Origin: Flavobacterium sp.
GTDB taxonomy: Bacteria; Bacteroidota; Bacteroidia; Flavobacteriales; Flavobacteriaceae
Reading direction: 5' to 3'
Assembly: GCA_016714905.1 (NCBI GenBank)
Contig: JADKBW010000011.1
Coordinates: 1-43,641, forward strand
Length of the DNA: 43,641 bases
Part shown: in pieces, positions 1 to 9,121 of the stretch
Numbering within the stretch: the first letter of the stretch is position 1
Layout of the letters: each line of letters starts with the position of its first letter
Program-made: the position numbers and the translations under genes
Notes under the pieces: generated by a model
Told to the model about the DNA's origin: nothing
Databases searched by the model: none
What the model saw: the letters and a program-made list of their open reading frames with translations, nothing else

Positions 1-43
1 ACTTCAAAGGTTTATCGCCTGATTTTATCGGAATGGAAAGTCA

Positions 44-693
44 TTATTCTGCTTTCTTTTCTTCGGTGTCTTTGCTTTAACAACAGTGCTTCGGGCTTCT
101 GCTTCTGGCGTTTAACTTGGTCTTCTGCAACTGGAGCTTCTTCCACTGCTGGTGCCTGTGCAACAGGTGTTTCCTCCAACGCTACTTCAACGATTGGGCT
201 TCTTAACCGATTCAGCTTCCGGAGCTTCAACAACAGGAGCGGCTTTTGGAGCAGCGGCAGGAGCTGTTGCTAGCCCTTTAGCCGTTTTCCGCCACGACGG
301 CTTTTCCCTTTTCTCTTCTTTTTACCGTTGTATAGTTCGTTGAAATCTACAAGTTCGATCATTGCCATATCAGCGTTATCTCCCAGCGTTACCAACTTTA
401 ATGATGCTGGTGTAACCACCTGGGCTGATCACCTACTTTCCGGCTACGTCTCTGAACAAGTCAGTTAACTGCATATTTGCTACGCAAGTAAGAAAAACAG
501 ATACGACGGTTGTGAGTTGTATCTTCTTTTGATTTTGTAATGATTTGGCTCAACATTGTTTTAACGCTTTCGCTTTAGCAACCGTTAATGTTGATACTTT
601 TATATCTCGATAAGAGAACAATCCATATTAGAACAATCGCTTCTCTATGACCGTTTGTCTCCTTAAGTAGTTTGAATTTTTTCCGTGTCTCAT
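44..693 (-). CDS. rplQ: 50S ribosomal protein L17 (frameshifted in this sequence)
   Basis: L17 sits near the exit tunnel of the large ribosomal subunit. The reading starts at the ATG complementary to 691-693 with MRHGKKF, the usual L17 N-terminus. It continues through THNRR, FSYLRSKYAV and the conserved segment AMIELVDFNELYN near 330-360. The tail is the Ala/Glu/Lys-rich extension common in Flavobacteriaceae L17, ending in KKAE and TAA at 44-46. Several small indels split it, so no single open frame covers the gene. It is the last gene of the ribosomal cluster, 57 bases after rpoA. Identity is sure; exact residues are not. Confidence 0.88.
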
Positions 694-750
694 GACTTTT
701 TTAAATCTTCATCTTGCTCAATCCGCTTTGGAGAGCAAAATTGTTTTTAT

Positions 751-1757
751 TTATTCTTTATCTAATTTGTATTTGGCTAAGTCCATTCCGAAGGTTAAAC
801 TTTTAACAGCGACCAATTCGTCTAATTCTGTTAAAGATTTTTTACCGAAATTACGGAACTTCATCAGGAAGTCATTCTTGTTGTAAGACACTAAGTCTCC
901 AAATGTATCCACTTCGCAGCTTTCAAACAGTTTAATGCTCTTACGGAAAGATCCATATCGACTAATTTAGTTTTAAGCAATTGACTGCGTGTAATGCAAG
1001 GATTCTTCGTCGTAAGATTCTGTTTGTACAATTTCGTCAGCTTCCAAGGTGATTCTTTCATCGAAAACAACGCATAAAGGGTGGATTAATACTCTTCGAC
1101 TTCGGTTAAAAGCATCTTTAGGTTGATTGAACCATCAGTTTCAATTTCGAAACTAATTTTTCGTAATCTGTTTTTGCTCTACACGAAAATTTTCGATAGC
1201 GTATTTTACGTTTTTGATTAGCGTAAAAATAGAGTCGGTGAAAAATGGTTCCGATAGCTTAATTTTGTTTTTGTTTTCTTCCCAGCTGGAACGTAACCTT
1301 GACCTTTTTCGATAGTCAATTCAAATTTACTTTGATTTTGCTATCTGAATTACAATTACCAATTCTGGATTCAAAACTTTGAAAACCAGAAATGAATTTT
1401 CGAAATCTCCTGCCGTAACAGTTGGTGCTTTCCCGGTAACTGAAATCGTAACCTGATTCGTTATCTACGTCTTCCGATTTGACGTTTGAGCCTTACTTGC
1501 CTTAAGTTCAAAATGATTTCTGTAACGTCTTCAACAACTCCTGGAATAGTAGAAAATTCGTGGTCTACGCCTTCAGAAATTCTAACAGACGTAATTGCGT
1601 ATCCTTCTAAAGCGGATGACATTACTCTTCTAAGTGGGCATTACCAACAGTCAATACGTAACCTGTTTCACAAAGGTCGAAATTCAATTTACCTTCAAAA
1701 TCGTTAAGATTCGAGTCAAGATAACTATCAGGCTTCTGAAATTAAATATTGCCGCAA
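751..1757 (-). CDS. rpoA: DNA-directed RNA polymerase subunit alpha (frameshifted)
   Basis: Alpha dimerises to start RNA polymerase assembly, and its C-terminal domain contacts promoter DNA and activators. Reading the minus strand gives pieces of the N-terminal domain (AIFNF near 1745, NDFEGKLNF-like near 1690, then a frame reading GVVEDVTEIILNLR-like), and the C-terminal domain including FRNFGKKSLTELDELV-like text around 800-860. It ends in LAKYKLDKE and TAA at 751-753. The length (about 1007 bases) fits the roughly 330-residue family. The expected ATG reads ATT/GCG because of a local error, so the start is approximate. Many indels are present. It follows rpsD by about 20 bases, as in the alpha operon. 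Confidence 0.85.
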
Positions 1758-1775
1758 TTTCGACTAAGTCAATTA

Positions 1776-2365
1776 TTATTTGTTGTACAGTTCGACGATT
1801 AACTGCTCTATAATATTTTCTGGGATCTGTAATCTTGCAGGGGCAGAAACAAAACACCTTCTTTAGTATCGTTGTTCCATGTAATCCACTCCTTATACAT
1901 GAGGAGAATTAGTTAAAGATCTTTCGCTTCTACTGATTTTGATTTTTCACGGTGCAACTATATCACCTGGTTTTAAGTGGTAAGAAGGAATGTTTACAAT
2001 TTCTCCGTTGTACATGTGTCCGCGAGGGAAACGGTTTGACGTGCGACTCTTCTGGAAGGAGCGATACCCTCTGAATACCACGTTATCAAGTCTTGCTTCC
2101 TAAGTTCCCCGGTAACAAACTCCCCTGTAACTCCTACGAAGCTGGATACTTTTCGAACAAAACCACGAAATTGTTTTTCAAGTTCGTGAGATTACTTCGC
2201 TTTTGCTTTTCCATCAATTAGCACTGCGTACTCCGGTTACTACCTCTTTTTAGCCATCCCGATATTGCCGGGAGGGATAATTTCTTTTTCAGATTTGTCA
2301 TCTCCGAAGATTGCTTCGCCGAATTTACGTGCGATTCTTGTACTTGGACCAGTATATCTTGCCAT
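1776..2365 (-). CDS. rpsD: 30S ribosomal protein S4 (frameshifted)
   Basis: S4 is a primary 16S rRNA binder and a frequent autoregulator of alpha operons. The start ATG (complement of 2363-2365) opens MARYTGPSTRIARKFGEAIF, a textbook S4 N-terminus for Flavobacteria, followed by FGDDKS and, after a frame change, GMAKK. The S4 RNA-binding part (RQIVSHRH-like, then VNIPSYHLKPGD) is recognisable around 1960-2040. The C-terminus is IVELYNK with TAA at 1776-1778. About 590 bases against the expected 606, so several bases are missing. Confidence 0.87.
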
Positions 2366-2457
2366 TTTAAATTTTTTAAGACAGAGATTTGAATTCAGGT
2401 CTTATCCTTCCGATAATCTTCAACCCTGTCGGCAGGTTATACTTAATTAATTGAGAA

Positions 2458-2836
2458 TTAAACTCTGCGTCTTTTAGGAGGACGACATCCATTGTGAGGC
2501 ATTGGAGTAACATCAATGATTTCTGTTACTTCTACTCACTATTATGCAGTGATCGGATCGCAGACTCACGTCCGTTACCTGGTCCTTTTACATAAACTTT
2601 ACTTTCTTAAGTCCAGCTTCTAACGCTACTTTACTACAATCTTCTGCCATTTGGGCTGCATACGGAGTGTTCTTTTTAGAACCTCTGAAACCCATTTTAC
2701 CTGCTGAAGACCATGAAATAACTTCACCTGTCTTGTTGGTTAACGAGATGATGATGTTGTTGAAAGTGGCACTAATATGAGCTTCACCTGTTGATTCAAC
2801 GATAACTTTACGTTTTTTTGTTGTTGCTTTAGCTAT
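2458..2836 (-). CDS. rpsK: 30S ribosomal protein S11 (frameshifted)
   Basis: S11 lies on the platform of the small subunit and contacts mRNA near the exit site. The minus strand reads AKATTKKR, VIVESTGEAHISATFNNI, SWSSAGKMGFRGSKKNTPYA and the C-terminal PPKRRRV with TAA at 2458-2460. The start codon reads ATA where ATG is expected (complement of 2834-2836), most likely a base error. Small indels interrupt the frame around 2540-2640. It lies between rpsD and rpsM as expected. The 92 bases between rpsD and rpsK show no clear terminator. Confidence 0.88.
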
Positions 2837-2844
2837 ATTACTTA

Positions 2845-3213
2845 TTATTTAGTTGCTTTTTTCTTGTTCGCAACAGTTTTCTTTTACCTTTTCTAGTTCT
2901 AGAGTTGTTTTTAGTTCTTTGACCTCTTAATGGAAGTCCAGCTCTGTGACGAATTCCTCTTTGACATCCGATGTCCATTAAACGTTTGATGTTTAATTGA
3001 ACTTCTGAACGCAATTCACCTTCAATTTTGAAATAAGATACCGCTTCACGAATTCCTCCGATTTGATCGTCATTCCAATCTTGTACTTTAATGTCTTCCT
3101 TACATTAGCTTTTGCCAATATTCGCTTCGCGACTTTTACCTATTCCGAAGATGTAGGTTAACGCGATAACTCCTCTTTTGTTTTTGGGATGTCTACCCTG
3201 CTATTCTTGCCAT
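2845..3213 (-). CDS. rpsM: 30S ribosomal protein S13 (frameshifted)
   Basis: S13 is at the head of the small subunit and contacts P-site tRNA and bridges to the large subunit. The gene starts with MARIAG (ATG at the complement of 3211-3213), reads the conserved QIGGIREAVS-like and RLMDIGCQRGIRHRAGLPLRG region between about 2920 and 3080, and ends in the lysine-rich tail KKKATK with TAA at 2845-2847. A few single-base errors break the frame. It begins two bases after rpmJ stops, so the two are co-translated neighbours. Confidence 0.88.
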
Positions 3214-3215
3214 AA

Positions 3216-3332
3216 CTATCCTTGTCTTTGTTTAAATCTAGGATTCTTTTTGTTGATTAGTATAATCTGCCTTTTCTTCATTACAATTTTGCACTCAGCA
3301 CTTCTTTTTTTAACTGATGCTCTTACTTTCAT
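3216..3332 (-). CDS. rpmJ: 50S ribosomal protein L36
   Basis: This short gene encodes 38 residues: MKVRASVKKRSAECKIV, then KKNPRFKQRQG and a TAG stop. L36 is a small, normally zinc-binding protein of the large subunit. The family's 38-residue length is matched exactly and the frame is intact. The middle (MKKRQIILINKK) differs slightly from the usual RRKGRLYVINKK, which may reflect compensating base errors in this poor-quality stretch. It sits between infA and rpsM, its usual place in Bacteroidota. Confidence 0.9.
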   Translation of the reverse strand: MKVRASVKKRSAECKIVMKKRQIILINKKNPRFKQRQG

Positions 3333-3343
3333 TGTAATATTCT

Positions 3344-3555
3344 TTAATATCTATAATTCTTGCTTTTGACAAATCGTAAGGACTCATTTCCAATTTCACT
3401 TTATCACCAGGTAATAACTTGATATAATGCATGCATTTTTTCCTAGAAATATGGGCAATTACAATATGTCCATTTTCTAATTCTACATGGAACATCGCAT
3501 TAGATAATGCCTCAATGATGGATCCGTCTTGTTCTATTGCTGATTGTTTCGCCAT
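3344..3555 (-). CDS. infA: Translation initiation factor IF-1 (one frameshift near the 3' end)
   Basis: IF-1 occupies the A site of the 30S subunit during initiation. The ATG at the complement of 3553-3555 opens MAKQSAIEQDGSIIEALSNA, followed by FHVELENGH and IKLLPGDKVKLEMSPYDLSKARI, the S1/OB-fold core of IF-1. The family normally ends ARITYRYK; here a base is missing at about 3355, so the raw frame reads past the natural stop (TAA at 3344-3346). Length of 212 bases is one short of a multiple of three. The gene lies five bases after the secY stop. Confidence 0.9.
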
Positions 3556-3560
3556 AAAAA

Positions 3561-4898
3561 CTAAGCTACTGCTTTTTCTATTTTTACCACTTTTCATCAA
3601 ACCGTCGTAATGCTTGTTTAATAAGTAGGAGTTAATTTGCTGAATCGTATCGATTGCAACACCAACCATAATTATTAAAGAAGTACCACCAAAGAACATC
3701 GCCCATGATTGTTGTACACCTAGACTTACAATGATAGCTGGGAACACAGCAATTAAAGCAAGAAATAATGAACCAGGAATGTAATTAATGACATGATATG
3801 ATCTAAGTAATCAGAAGTTTCAGCACCAGGATGAACTCCAGGAATGGAACCCACCACTACGTTTTAAAATCATCTGCCATCTTATTGGTTGGAACTGTAA
3901 TCGCAGTATAAAAGAAAGTAAACACAACAATTAATGAAGCGAATACAAAATTTACCAGAATCCAAACATATTACTAAATGCTCCAGCAATTGACTGGTAC
4001 GTTTCACTTTGAGATCAAGCAGCGCATGCAGCTGGCATAAACATGATAGCTTGCGCAAAGATAATTGGCATTACTCCAGATGCATTAAGCTTAAGCGGAA
4101 TCCACTGTCTGTTACCACCCATCATATCTTGTTCGAAATCACCCGTTGTTGTTCTACGTGCATATTGAACAGGAATCTTTCTTACTGCCATTACTAGCAA
4201 TACACAAGCAATAATTACTAACAACCAAATAATGATTTCGATTACCAAAAGCATTGGTCCTCCATTATTATTAGTGATTGTAGAACTAAACTCTTGAATA
4301 AATGCCTGTGGCAATCTTGCAAGAATACCTACCATGATCAATAATGAAATTCCATTTCCGATTCCTTTATCAGTAATTTTCTCTCCCATCCACATGGCGA
4401 AAACTGTACCTGTGGTTAAGATTAGAACTGAAGAAAACAAGAAGCTAAAAGAATCAAAACCTAACATAAATGCACTGCTTGGTAATGTTTGAGATAGGTT
4501 GTAAATATAACCAGGTCCTTGTACTAGGTGATCAAAATAGTTAACCAACGTGTAATTTGGTTTAATTTCTTTCTACACTTTCTCCATCTTTTGCAGTTTT
4601 TGTAGATAAGGAATTGCAATTCCCAAATTGCACCACAATAGAAGCAGAAATATAAGGCATAATCCCCAAAGCAAATACCGAAGCCTCAGAAAAAGCACCT
4701 CCTGTAAACATATCTAGAATTGAACCAATACCATTCTTAGTTTGACCTGCTAAACTGTTTAACTGAGTAGGCATCATACCTGGTAGCGTTACTTGCGCAC
4801 CGAAACGATACACCAATAGCAAACCTAAAGTGATTAGGATTCTATTCTTTAGTTCCTCTATTTTCCAAACATTGCTAATGATTCAAAAAATTCTTCAT
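3561..4898 (-). CDS. secY: Protein translocase subunit SecY (frameshifted)
   Basis: SecY forms the inner-membrane protein-conducting channel with SecE and SecG. The start reads MKKFFESL-like (ATG complement 4896-4898). Two long open pieces are clear: LLVYRFGAQVTLPGMMPTQL through GIMPYISASIVVQ (4562-4822) and LVQGPGYIYNLSQTLPSSAF through QYARRTTTG (4015-4548), with several hydrophobic spans. The C-terminal part has FPAIIVSLG and VAIDTIQQINSYLLNKHYDG. The true stop TAG is at 3561-3563; an extra A in a run near 3577 lets the raw frame run into infA. The 1338-base length fits about 447 residues. Confidence 0.9.
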
Positions 4899-4911
4899 CG
4901 TAGTAGAAAAA

Positions 4912-5358
4912 TTAAAGTGTTACTGTTTCTCCACCTGCAGCTTCAATAGCCGCTTTTGCAGTTGCAGTAAATTTGTGAAGCAGATACTTTCAATTTAGCC
5001 TTCAATTCACCTCTACCTAAAATCTTCACGATTTCATTTTTTGGTAGCTAAACGGTTCATCACATACACAGACATATCGACTGTATCAGTTACGATTCCG
5101 TTATCAACTAACAATTGAAGTGTATCTAAATTCACCCTTCGTATTTTCTTTGCGATTGATATTGGAAACCAAACTTAGGCACACGTCTTTTGAAGTGGCA
5201 TTTGTCCACCTTCAAATCCAATTTTCTTTGAATATCCAGAACGAGACTTTGCTCCTTTGTGACCTCTTCGGAGTACCACCTTTCCAGAACCTTCTCCACG
5301 TCCTAAACGTTTGTTTTGATTGTGAAGAACCTTCTGCAGTTAAGTTACTTAAATTCAT
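4912..5358 (-). CDS. rplO: 50S ribosomal protein L15 (frameshifted)
   Basis: L15 binds 23S rRNA late in large-subunit assembly. The start is MNLSNL (ATG complement 5356-5358). Conserved text follows in changing frames: RLGRGEGSGKG, GHKGAKSRSGYSKKIGFEGGQMP, then LDTLQLLVDNGIVTDSV and MSVYVMNRLATK-like. It ends AAIEAAGGETVTL with TAA at 4912-4914. Length of 447 bases is close to the expected 450. It sits between rpmD and secY as in spc operons generally. Confidence 0.88.
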
Positions 5359-5368
5359 AACTGTATTT

Positions 5369-5548
5369 TTTATTTAACTTCCTCTACGGAAACTAAGTGT
5401 TTAACTTTATTTATCATTCCAAGGATTGCAGGATTTGAATCGCGTCACAACTTGGCCCATTTTACTAAGACCTAAAGCTTCCAATCTCTTTTTTGAGTTA
5501 GAGGACAGTTGCTTTTACTTGAACTTGTTTTACCAATAATTTAGCCAT
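5369..5548 (-). CDS. rpmD: 50S ribosomal protein L30 (frameshifted)
   Basis: L30 is a small large-subunit protein of about 60 residues. The reading begins MAKLLVKQ (ATG complement 5546-5548), passes KRLEALGLSKMGQVV-like text, and ends in SVEEVK with TAA at 5369-5371. There are internal indels that balance, since 180 bases equals 59 residues plus stop. The gene is flanked by rpsE upstream and rplO downstream at about 10-base spacing. Confidence 0.85.
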
Positions 5549-5560
5549 AATTTCCTTGAA

Positions 5561-6080
5561 TTAACCTTTAAAAACTTTCTCTAATGAAACACCTCTTTGT
5601 TTTGCAACAGTATAAGGCGCTTCATTTGCAAGTAAAGCATCAAAAGTTGCTTTTACCACATTGTGAGGGTTTGAAGATCCTTGCGATTTTGACAATACAT
5701 CGTGAATCCCAACTGATTCAAGAACTGAACGAACAGCTCCACCAGCAATAACTCCAGTACCATGAGAGGCAGGAATTAAGAATACAGCACCACCAAATTT
5801 ACCTTTTTGTTCGTGGTACTGATTGACCATTCAAAGGAAATTTTACTAAATTTTTCTTAGCATCTTCCACCGCTTTTGCAATTGCTTCAGAAACGTCTTT
5901 AGATTTTTCCTAGTCCGTGACCCCACCACACCATTCTCGTCTCCTACTACTACAATTGCAGAAAACCCGAAAGCTCCACCACCTTTGTAACTTTAGTAAC
6001 ACGATTTACACTTACCAAACGATCTTTTAATTCAAGACCACTTGGTTTTACTGCTCTATATTCTTGTATTTACTAGACAT
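5561..6080 (-). CDS. rpsE: 30S ribosomal protein S5 (frameshifted)
   Basis: S5 helps translational accuracy and mRNA unwinding at the entry channel. The N-terminal piece (from ATG complement 6078-6080) reads MSSKYKN, then GLELKDRLVSVNRVTK and FGFSAIVVVGDENG. The C-terminal half (5561-5830) is open: EQKGKFGGA, VFLIPASHGTGVIAGGAVRSVLESVGIHDVLSK and VSLEKVFKG. Around 5615-5640 the segment LLANEAPYTV replaces the usual LLQMRSAYTV, which suggests a further compensating error pair. 520 bases against an expected 525. Confidence 0.89.
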
Positions 6081-6086
6081 ACTATA

Positions 6087-6437
6087 TTAGAATTTAAGTC
6101 CAGGCTGTCTCGCACCTTCCGCTAATGATTGAATACGACCGTGATACAAATAACCTCCTCTATCGAAAGTTACATTTTCTATCCCAGCTTTTAACGCTTT
6201 TTCTGCTATCAATTTTCCAACTGCAGTAGCAACTTCAACGTTTGTACCTTTACTTACTCCTTTTTCTCTTGAAGATGCAGCTAATAAAGTCACTCCATTC
6301 ACATCATCAATGAGTTGTGCGTAGATCTCTTTATTACTTCTGAATACAGAAAGTCTTGGTTTGGCAGTTGTACCACTAACAATCTTTCTAATTCTGAATC
6401 TAATTCTCTGTCTTCTATCAGATTTTGTTAATGACAT
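6087..6437 (-). CDS. rplR: 50S ribosomal protein L18
   Basis: L18 binds 5S rRNA together with L5 and builds the central protuberance. This is one of the few intact genes of the poor-quality stretch: 116 residues from MSLTKSDRRQRIRFRIRKIV to RQPGLKF, the full family length. The segments RLSVFRSNKEIYAQ and FDRGGYLYHGRIQSLAEGAR are diagnostic. It lies 6 bases before rpsE and 13 bases after rplF. Confidence 0.96.
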   Translation of the reverse strand: MSLTKSDRRQRIRFRIRKIVSGTTAKPRLSVFRSNKEIYAQLIDDVNGVTLLAASSREKGVSKGTNVEVATAVGKLIAEKALKAGIENVTFDRGGYLYHGRIQSLAEGARQPGLKF

Positions 6438-6450
6438 AATCTTATCTTTT

Positions 6451-6856
6451 TTAAGCTGATTTACCAGCTTTTCTTCTTAATACTTCACCTACGAACTTAA
6501 CTCCTTTTCCCAATTCTAAAACAATATTGTGAGAAAATCCAAGAGCAAGATCTAATTTTTGTCCTTGATTAGAAGCTCTATATCCAACTCCAACCAATTC
6601 TAATTCTTTAGTAAAACCTTCAGAAACACCAACAATCATATTGTTGATTAAGGATCTGTACAATCCGTGTTTTGCTCTTTGATCTTTATGATCAGAAGGA
6701 CGCTCTAATGTGATTACGCCTTCTTCCAATTTTACAGTGATATCGCTATATTCCTGTGTTAACTGACCTAATTTTCCTTTTACGTTAATAATGTTGTCGT
6801 TTACTTCAACAGTTACACCAGCAGGAATCGAATGGATTTTTTCCTTTTCTTGACAT
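6451..6856 (-). CDS. rplF: 50S ribosomal protein L6, frameshifted and about 45 residues short
   Basis: L6 lies near the factor-binding site of the large subunit. It starts MSR-GKNP (ATG complement 6854-6856), reads VTVEVNDNIINVKGKLGQLTQEYS, then an open frame from 6729 with VITLERPSDHKDQRAKHGLYRSLINNM and LELVGVGYRASNQGQKLDLALGFSH. At NIVLE (near 6510) it jumps directly to LGKGVKFVGEVLRRKAGKSA. The normal protein has about 45 further residues here, covering the conserved GFRKPEPYKGKG approach. The total of 406 bases against about 543 agrees with a deletion of about 135. The frame is kept across the junction. Whether this is real or an assembly loss is unresolved; loss of this second-domain core from an essential protein makes artefact more likely. 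Confidence 0.85.
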
Positions 6857-6870
6857 GTCCTAACTATTTT

Positions 6871-7254
6871 TTAGTATACGTAATAAATTACTTCGCCACC
6901 AACATTAAGTTGTTTGGCTTGTTTTCCTGTCATCAAACCTTTGATGTAGAAACAATCGCAATACCTAAACCGTTAAGGATTTTGTAAGTTGAAACCTGCA
7001 TACTTTTAAACCTGGCTTACTAATTCTTTGGATATCTTTAATTACAGGCTCTTTTATATCTTTATCGTACTTCAAAGCGATTTGATTGATCCTGAACAGC
7101 GTTGTCCTCAAATTTCAACTCAAGATATAACCTTGATCAAATAAGATCTTAGTGATTTCTTTTTAGATTAGAAGCAGGAATCTCAACAACCTTGTGGTTT
7201 GCAGCAACGCATTTCTTACTTTGTCAAATAATCCGCAATAGGATCTGTATACAT
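6871..7254 (-). CDS. rpsH: 30S ribosomal protein S8 (frameshifted)
   Basis: S8 is a primary 16S rRNA binder, and the regulator of spc operons in other bacteria. Reading starts MYTDPIADYL (ATG complement 7252-7254), then RNALLQTTRLLRFLLLI-like broken text corresponding to RNAVAANHKVVEIPASNLK, ALKYDKDIKEPVIKDIQRISKPG, and GIAIVSTSKV/GLMTGKQAKQLNVGGEVIYYVY with TAA at 6871-6873. Length of 384 bases against about 399 shows many lost bases. The 77 bases up to rpsN hold no other gene. Confidence 0.87.
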
Positions 7255-7331
7255 ATTTATTAAATTGCGGTAACGGTTTCAATAAAACTATTTTACTGAA
7301 CCTGAAACCATTTATACTCTTTTTTTTTGGA

Positions 7332-7601
7332 TTACCAGCTGGCTTTTTTCACCCCTGGAATCAATCCGTTGTTCGCCATTTCACGGAAAGTAACACGTGA
7401 AATACCAAATTGACGCATATAACCTCTTGGTCTTCCGGTCAATTTGCAACGATTGTGCATACGAACTGGTGAAGCATTTTTTGGTAATTTTTGTAAGCCT
7501 TCATAGTCTTTAGCTTCGATTAAAGCTTTTCTCTTTTCAGCATACTTCGCTACCGTTTTTTCTCTTTTCACCTCACGGGCTTTCATTGATTCTTTAGCCA
7601 T
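7332..7601 (-). CDS. rpsN: 30S ribosomal protein S14
   Basis: S14 is part of the small-subunit head. The intact 89-residue protein starts MAKESMKAREVKREKTVAKYAEK-type and contains NCRLTGRPRGYMRQFGISR in the form RCKLTGRPRGYMRQFGISRV, ending in GVKKASW. It is the long, zinc-free form: the CxxC pairs of the short S14 are absent. It lies 3 bases after the true rplE stop. Confidence 0.96.
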   Translation of the reverse strand: MAKESMKAREVKREKTVAKYAEKRKALIEAKDYEGLQKLPKNASPVRMHNRCKLTGRPRGYMRQFGISRVTFREMANNGLIPGVKKASW

Positions 7602-7604
7602 ATC

Positions 7605-8155
7605 TTAATTCTTTTTAAAGGTAAACCTAATTCAGCCAATAAGGATTTTGCTTTCCTTGTCTGTTTTGCATTCGTCACAAATGAAATATCCATTCCTGAA
7701 ATTTTATTCACTTTGTCGATATCAATTTCTGGGAAAATGATTTGCTCCAACACACCTAAGTTGTAATTTCCTCTTCCATCAAAACCAGTAGCTTTGATTC
7801 CGTTGAAGTCACGAACACGTGGCAACGCAGAAGTTACTAATCTATCTAAGAATTCATACATTCTATCGCCACGCAAAGTTACTTTGGCACCAATTGGCAT
7901 TCCTTTTCTCAATTTAAAAGAAGCAACGTCCTTTTTAGAGATTGTAGAAACCGCTTTTTGTCCAGTAATCTTCGTTAATTCCTCAACTGCATAGTCGATT
8001 AATTTTTTGTCAGATACTGCTGCACCAACTCCTTTACTCAAAACGATTTTTTCCAATTTTGGAACTTGCATTACGTTTTTGTAACCGAATTCTTCTTTAA
8101 GAGCAGAGACTACTCTGTTCTTATACTCATCTTTTAGTCTAGGTATATAAGCCAT
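7605..8155 (-). CDS. rplE: 50S ribosomal protein L5 (net one-base deletion near the C-terminus)
   Basis: L5 carries 5S rRNA to the large subunit. From the ATG at the complement of 8153-8155 it reads MAYIPRLKDEYKN through GMDISFVTNAK, a full L5. Then QTRKAKSLL replaces the usual TDKEAKSLL (a gain and a loss within about 15 bases near 7650), and a missing T near 7620 turns LPFKKN-stop into LPLKRIKIWLKNQ, which would overlap rpsN. The true stop is TAA at 7605-7607, giving 183 residues. A codon GTG immediately before the ATG is not the start. Confidence 0.95.
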
Positions 8156-8157
8156 CA

Positions 8158-8472
8158 CTATAATACTTGATTAGATTTTTTTGAAAATCTCACTTTCTTG
8201 TCTCCTTCTTGTTTGAAACCAACTTTAGTTGCTTTTTTTGATTTTGGATCAATTAAAGACAAGTTTGAAATATGGATAGGAGCTTCTTTCTTAACGATTC
8301 CTCCTTGAGGGCTTTTTGCACTTGGCTTCGTGTGTTTTGAAACCATGTTTACACCTTCAACAATCGCTTTGTTCTTCTCACGATCTACTCTTAAAACTTT
8401 CCCTTCAGAACCTTTATGGTCTCCAGCGATAACTTTAACAGTATCTCCTGATTTTATTTTTAGCTTTATCAT
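8158..8472 (-). CDS. rplX: 50S ribosomal protein L24
   Basis: L24 starts assembly of the large subunit at the 5' end of 23S rRNA. The 104-residue protein is intact: MIKLKIKSGDTVKVIAGDHKG is the KOW motif, followed by GKVLRVDREKNKAIVEGVNMV and HTKPSAKSPQGGIVKKEAPIH. It ends two bases before the rplE ATG, so translational coupling is likely. Confidence 0.97.
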   Translation of the reverse strand: MIKLKIKSGDTVKVIAGDHKGSEGKVLRVDREKNKAIVEGVNMVSKHTKPSAKSPQGGIVKKEAPIHISNLSLIDPKSKKATKVGFKQEGDKKVRFSKKSNQVL

Positions 8473-8483
8473 CTTACTATGAA

Positions 8484-8849
8484 TTAAAGCACCTCAGGTG
8501 CTAATGATACAATTTTCATGAATTGTTTTTCACGAAGTTCTCTGCAACTGACCAAAACACGAGTTCCTCTTATTTCACCTGCCGCATTCAACAACACACA
8601 TGCGTTGTCATCGAAACGGATATAAGATCCATCAGCTCTTCTCACTTCTTTTTTGGTACGTACAACAACTGCAGTTGAAACCGCTCCTTTTTTAACGTTA
8701 CCGTTTGGAGTGGCATCTTTAATAGATACTACAATCTTGTCACCAACAGAGGCATACCTTCTTTTGGTACCTCCTAAAACACGGATAGTCAAAACTTCTT
8801 TTGCTCCTGTGTTGTCTGCTACTTTTAATCTTGATTCCTGTTGTACCAT
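8484..8849 (-). CDS. rplN: 50S ribosomal protein L14 (three compensating one-base losses)
   Basis: L14 forms an intersubunit bridge. It is intact from MVQQESRLKVADNTGAKEVL to KIVSLAPEVL, 121 residues against the usual 122. Residues about 98-107 read RVLVSCREL where the family has RVFGPVAREL. The DNA near 8540-8560 explains this as loss of one T, one C and one A within about 20 bases, which restores the frame with one residue less. The altered stretch is therefore probably a sequencing artefact. Confidence 0.96.
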   Translation of the reverse strand: MVQQESRLKVADNTGAKEVLTIRVLGGTKRRYASVGDKIVVSIKDATPNGNVKKGAVSTAVVVRTKKEVRRADGSYIRFDDNACVLLNAAGEIRGTRVLVSCRELREKQFMKIVSLAPEVL

Positions 8850-8851
8850 AA

Positions 8852-9109
8852 TTATTTAGCTCTTTCTAAGATTTCAACTAATCTCCAACATTTTGTTTTA
8901 CTCAAAGGACGCGTTTCGCTAATCTTTACAGTATCGCCAATGTTACAGTCGTTTGTTTCGTCGTGTGCATGATACTTTTTAGTCTTCAACACGAACTTAC
9001 CGTATAATGGGTGTTTTACTCTTGTTACTTGCGCCACAACAATAGACTTATCCATTTTGTTTGACGTAACAACACCAATTCTTTCTTTTCTTAAATTTCT
9101 TTTTTCCAT
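8852..9109 (-). CDS. rpsQ: 30S ribosomal protein S17
   Basis: S17 is an OB-fold 16S rRNA binder of the small subunit. The 85-residue protein has MEKRNLRKERIGVVTSNKMDKSIVV, VKHPLYGKFVLKTKKYHAHDE and ISETRPLSKTKCWRLVEI. An additional in-frame ATG lies one codon upstream (9110-9112), so the start may be 9112; the single-Met form matches the family. It ends two bases before rplN. Confidence 0.96.
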   Translation of the reverse strand: MEKRNLRKERIGVVTSNKMDKSIVVAQVTRVKHPLYGKFVLKTKKYHAHDETNDCNIGDTVKISETRPLSKTKCWRLVEILERAK

Positions 9110-9121
9110 CATTAAGCAGAA

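Noticed and set aside
44..7254. Ribosomal genes as pseudogenes or a degraded duplicate operon
   Set aside because: Order and gene set are complete, conserved residues are kept between indels, and the operon continues unbroken into clean genes.
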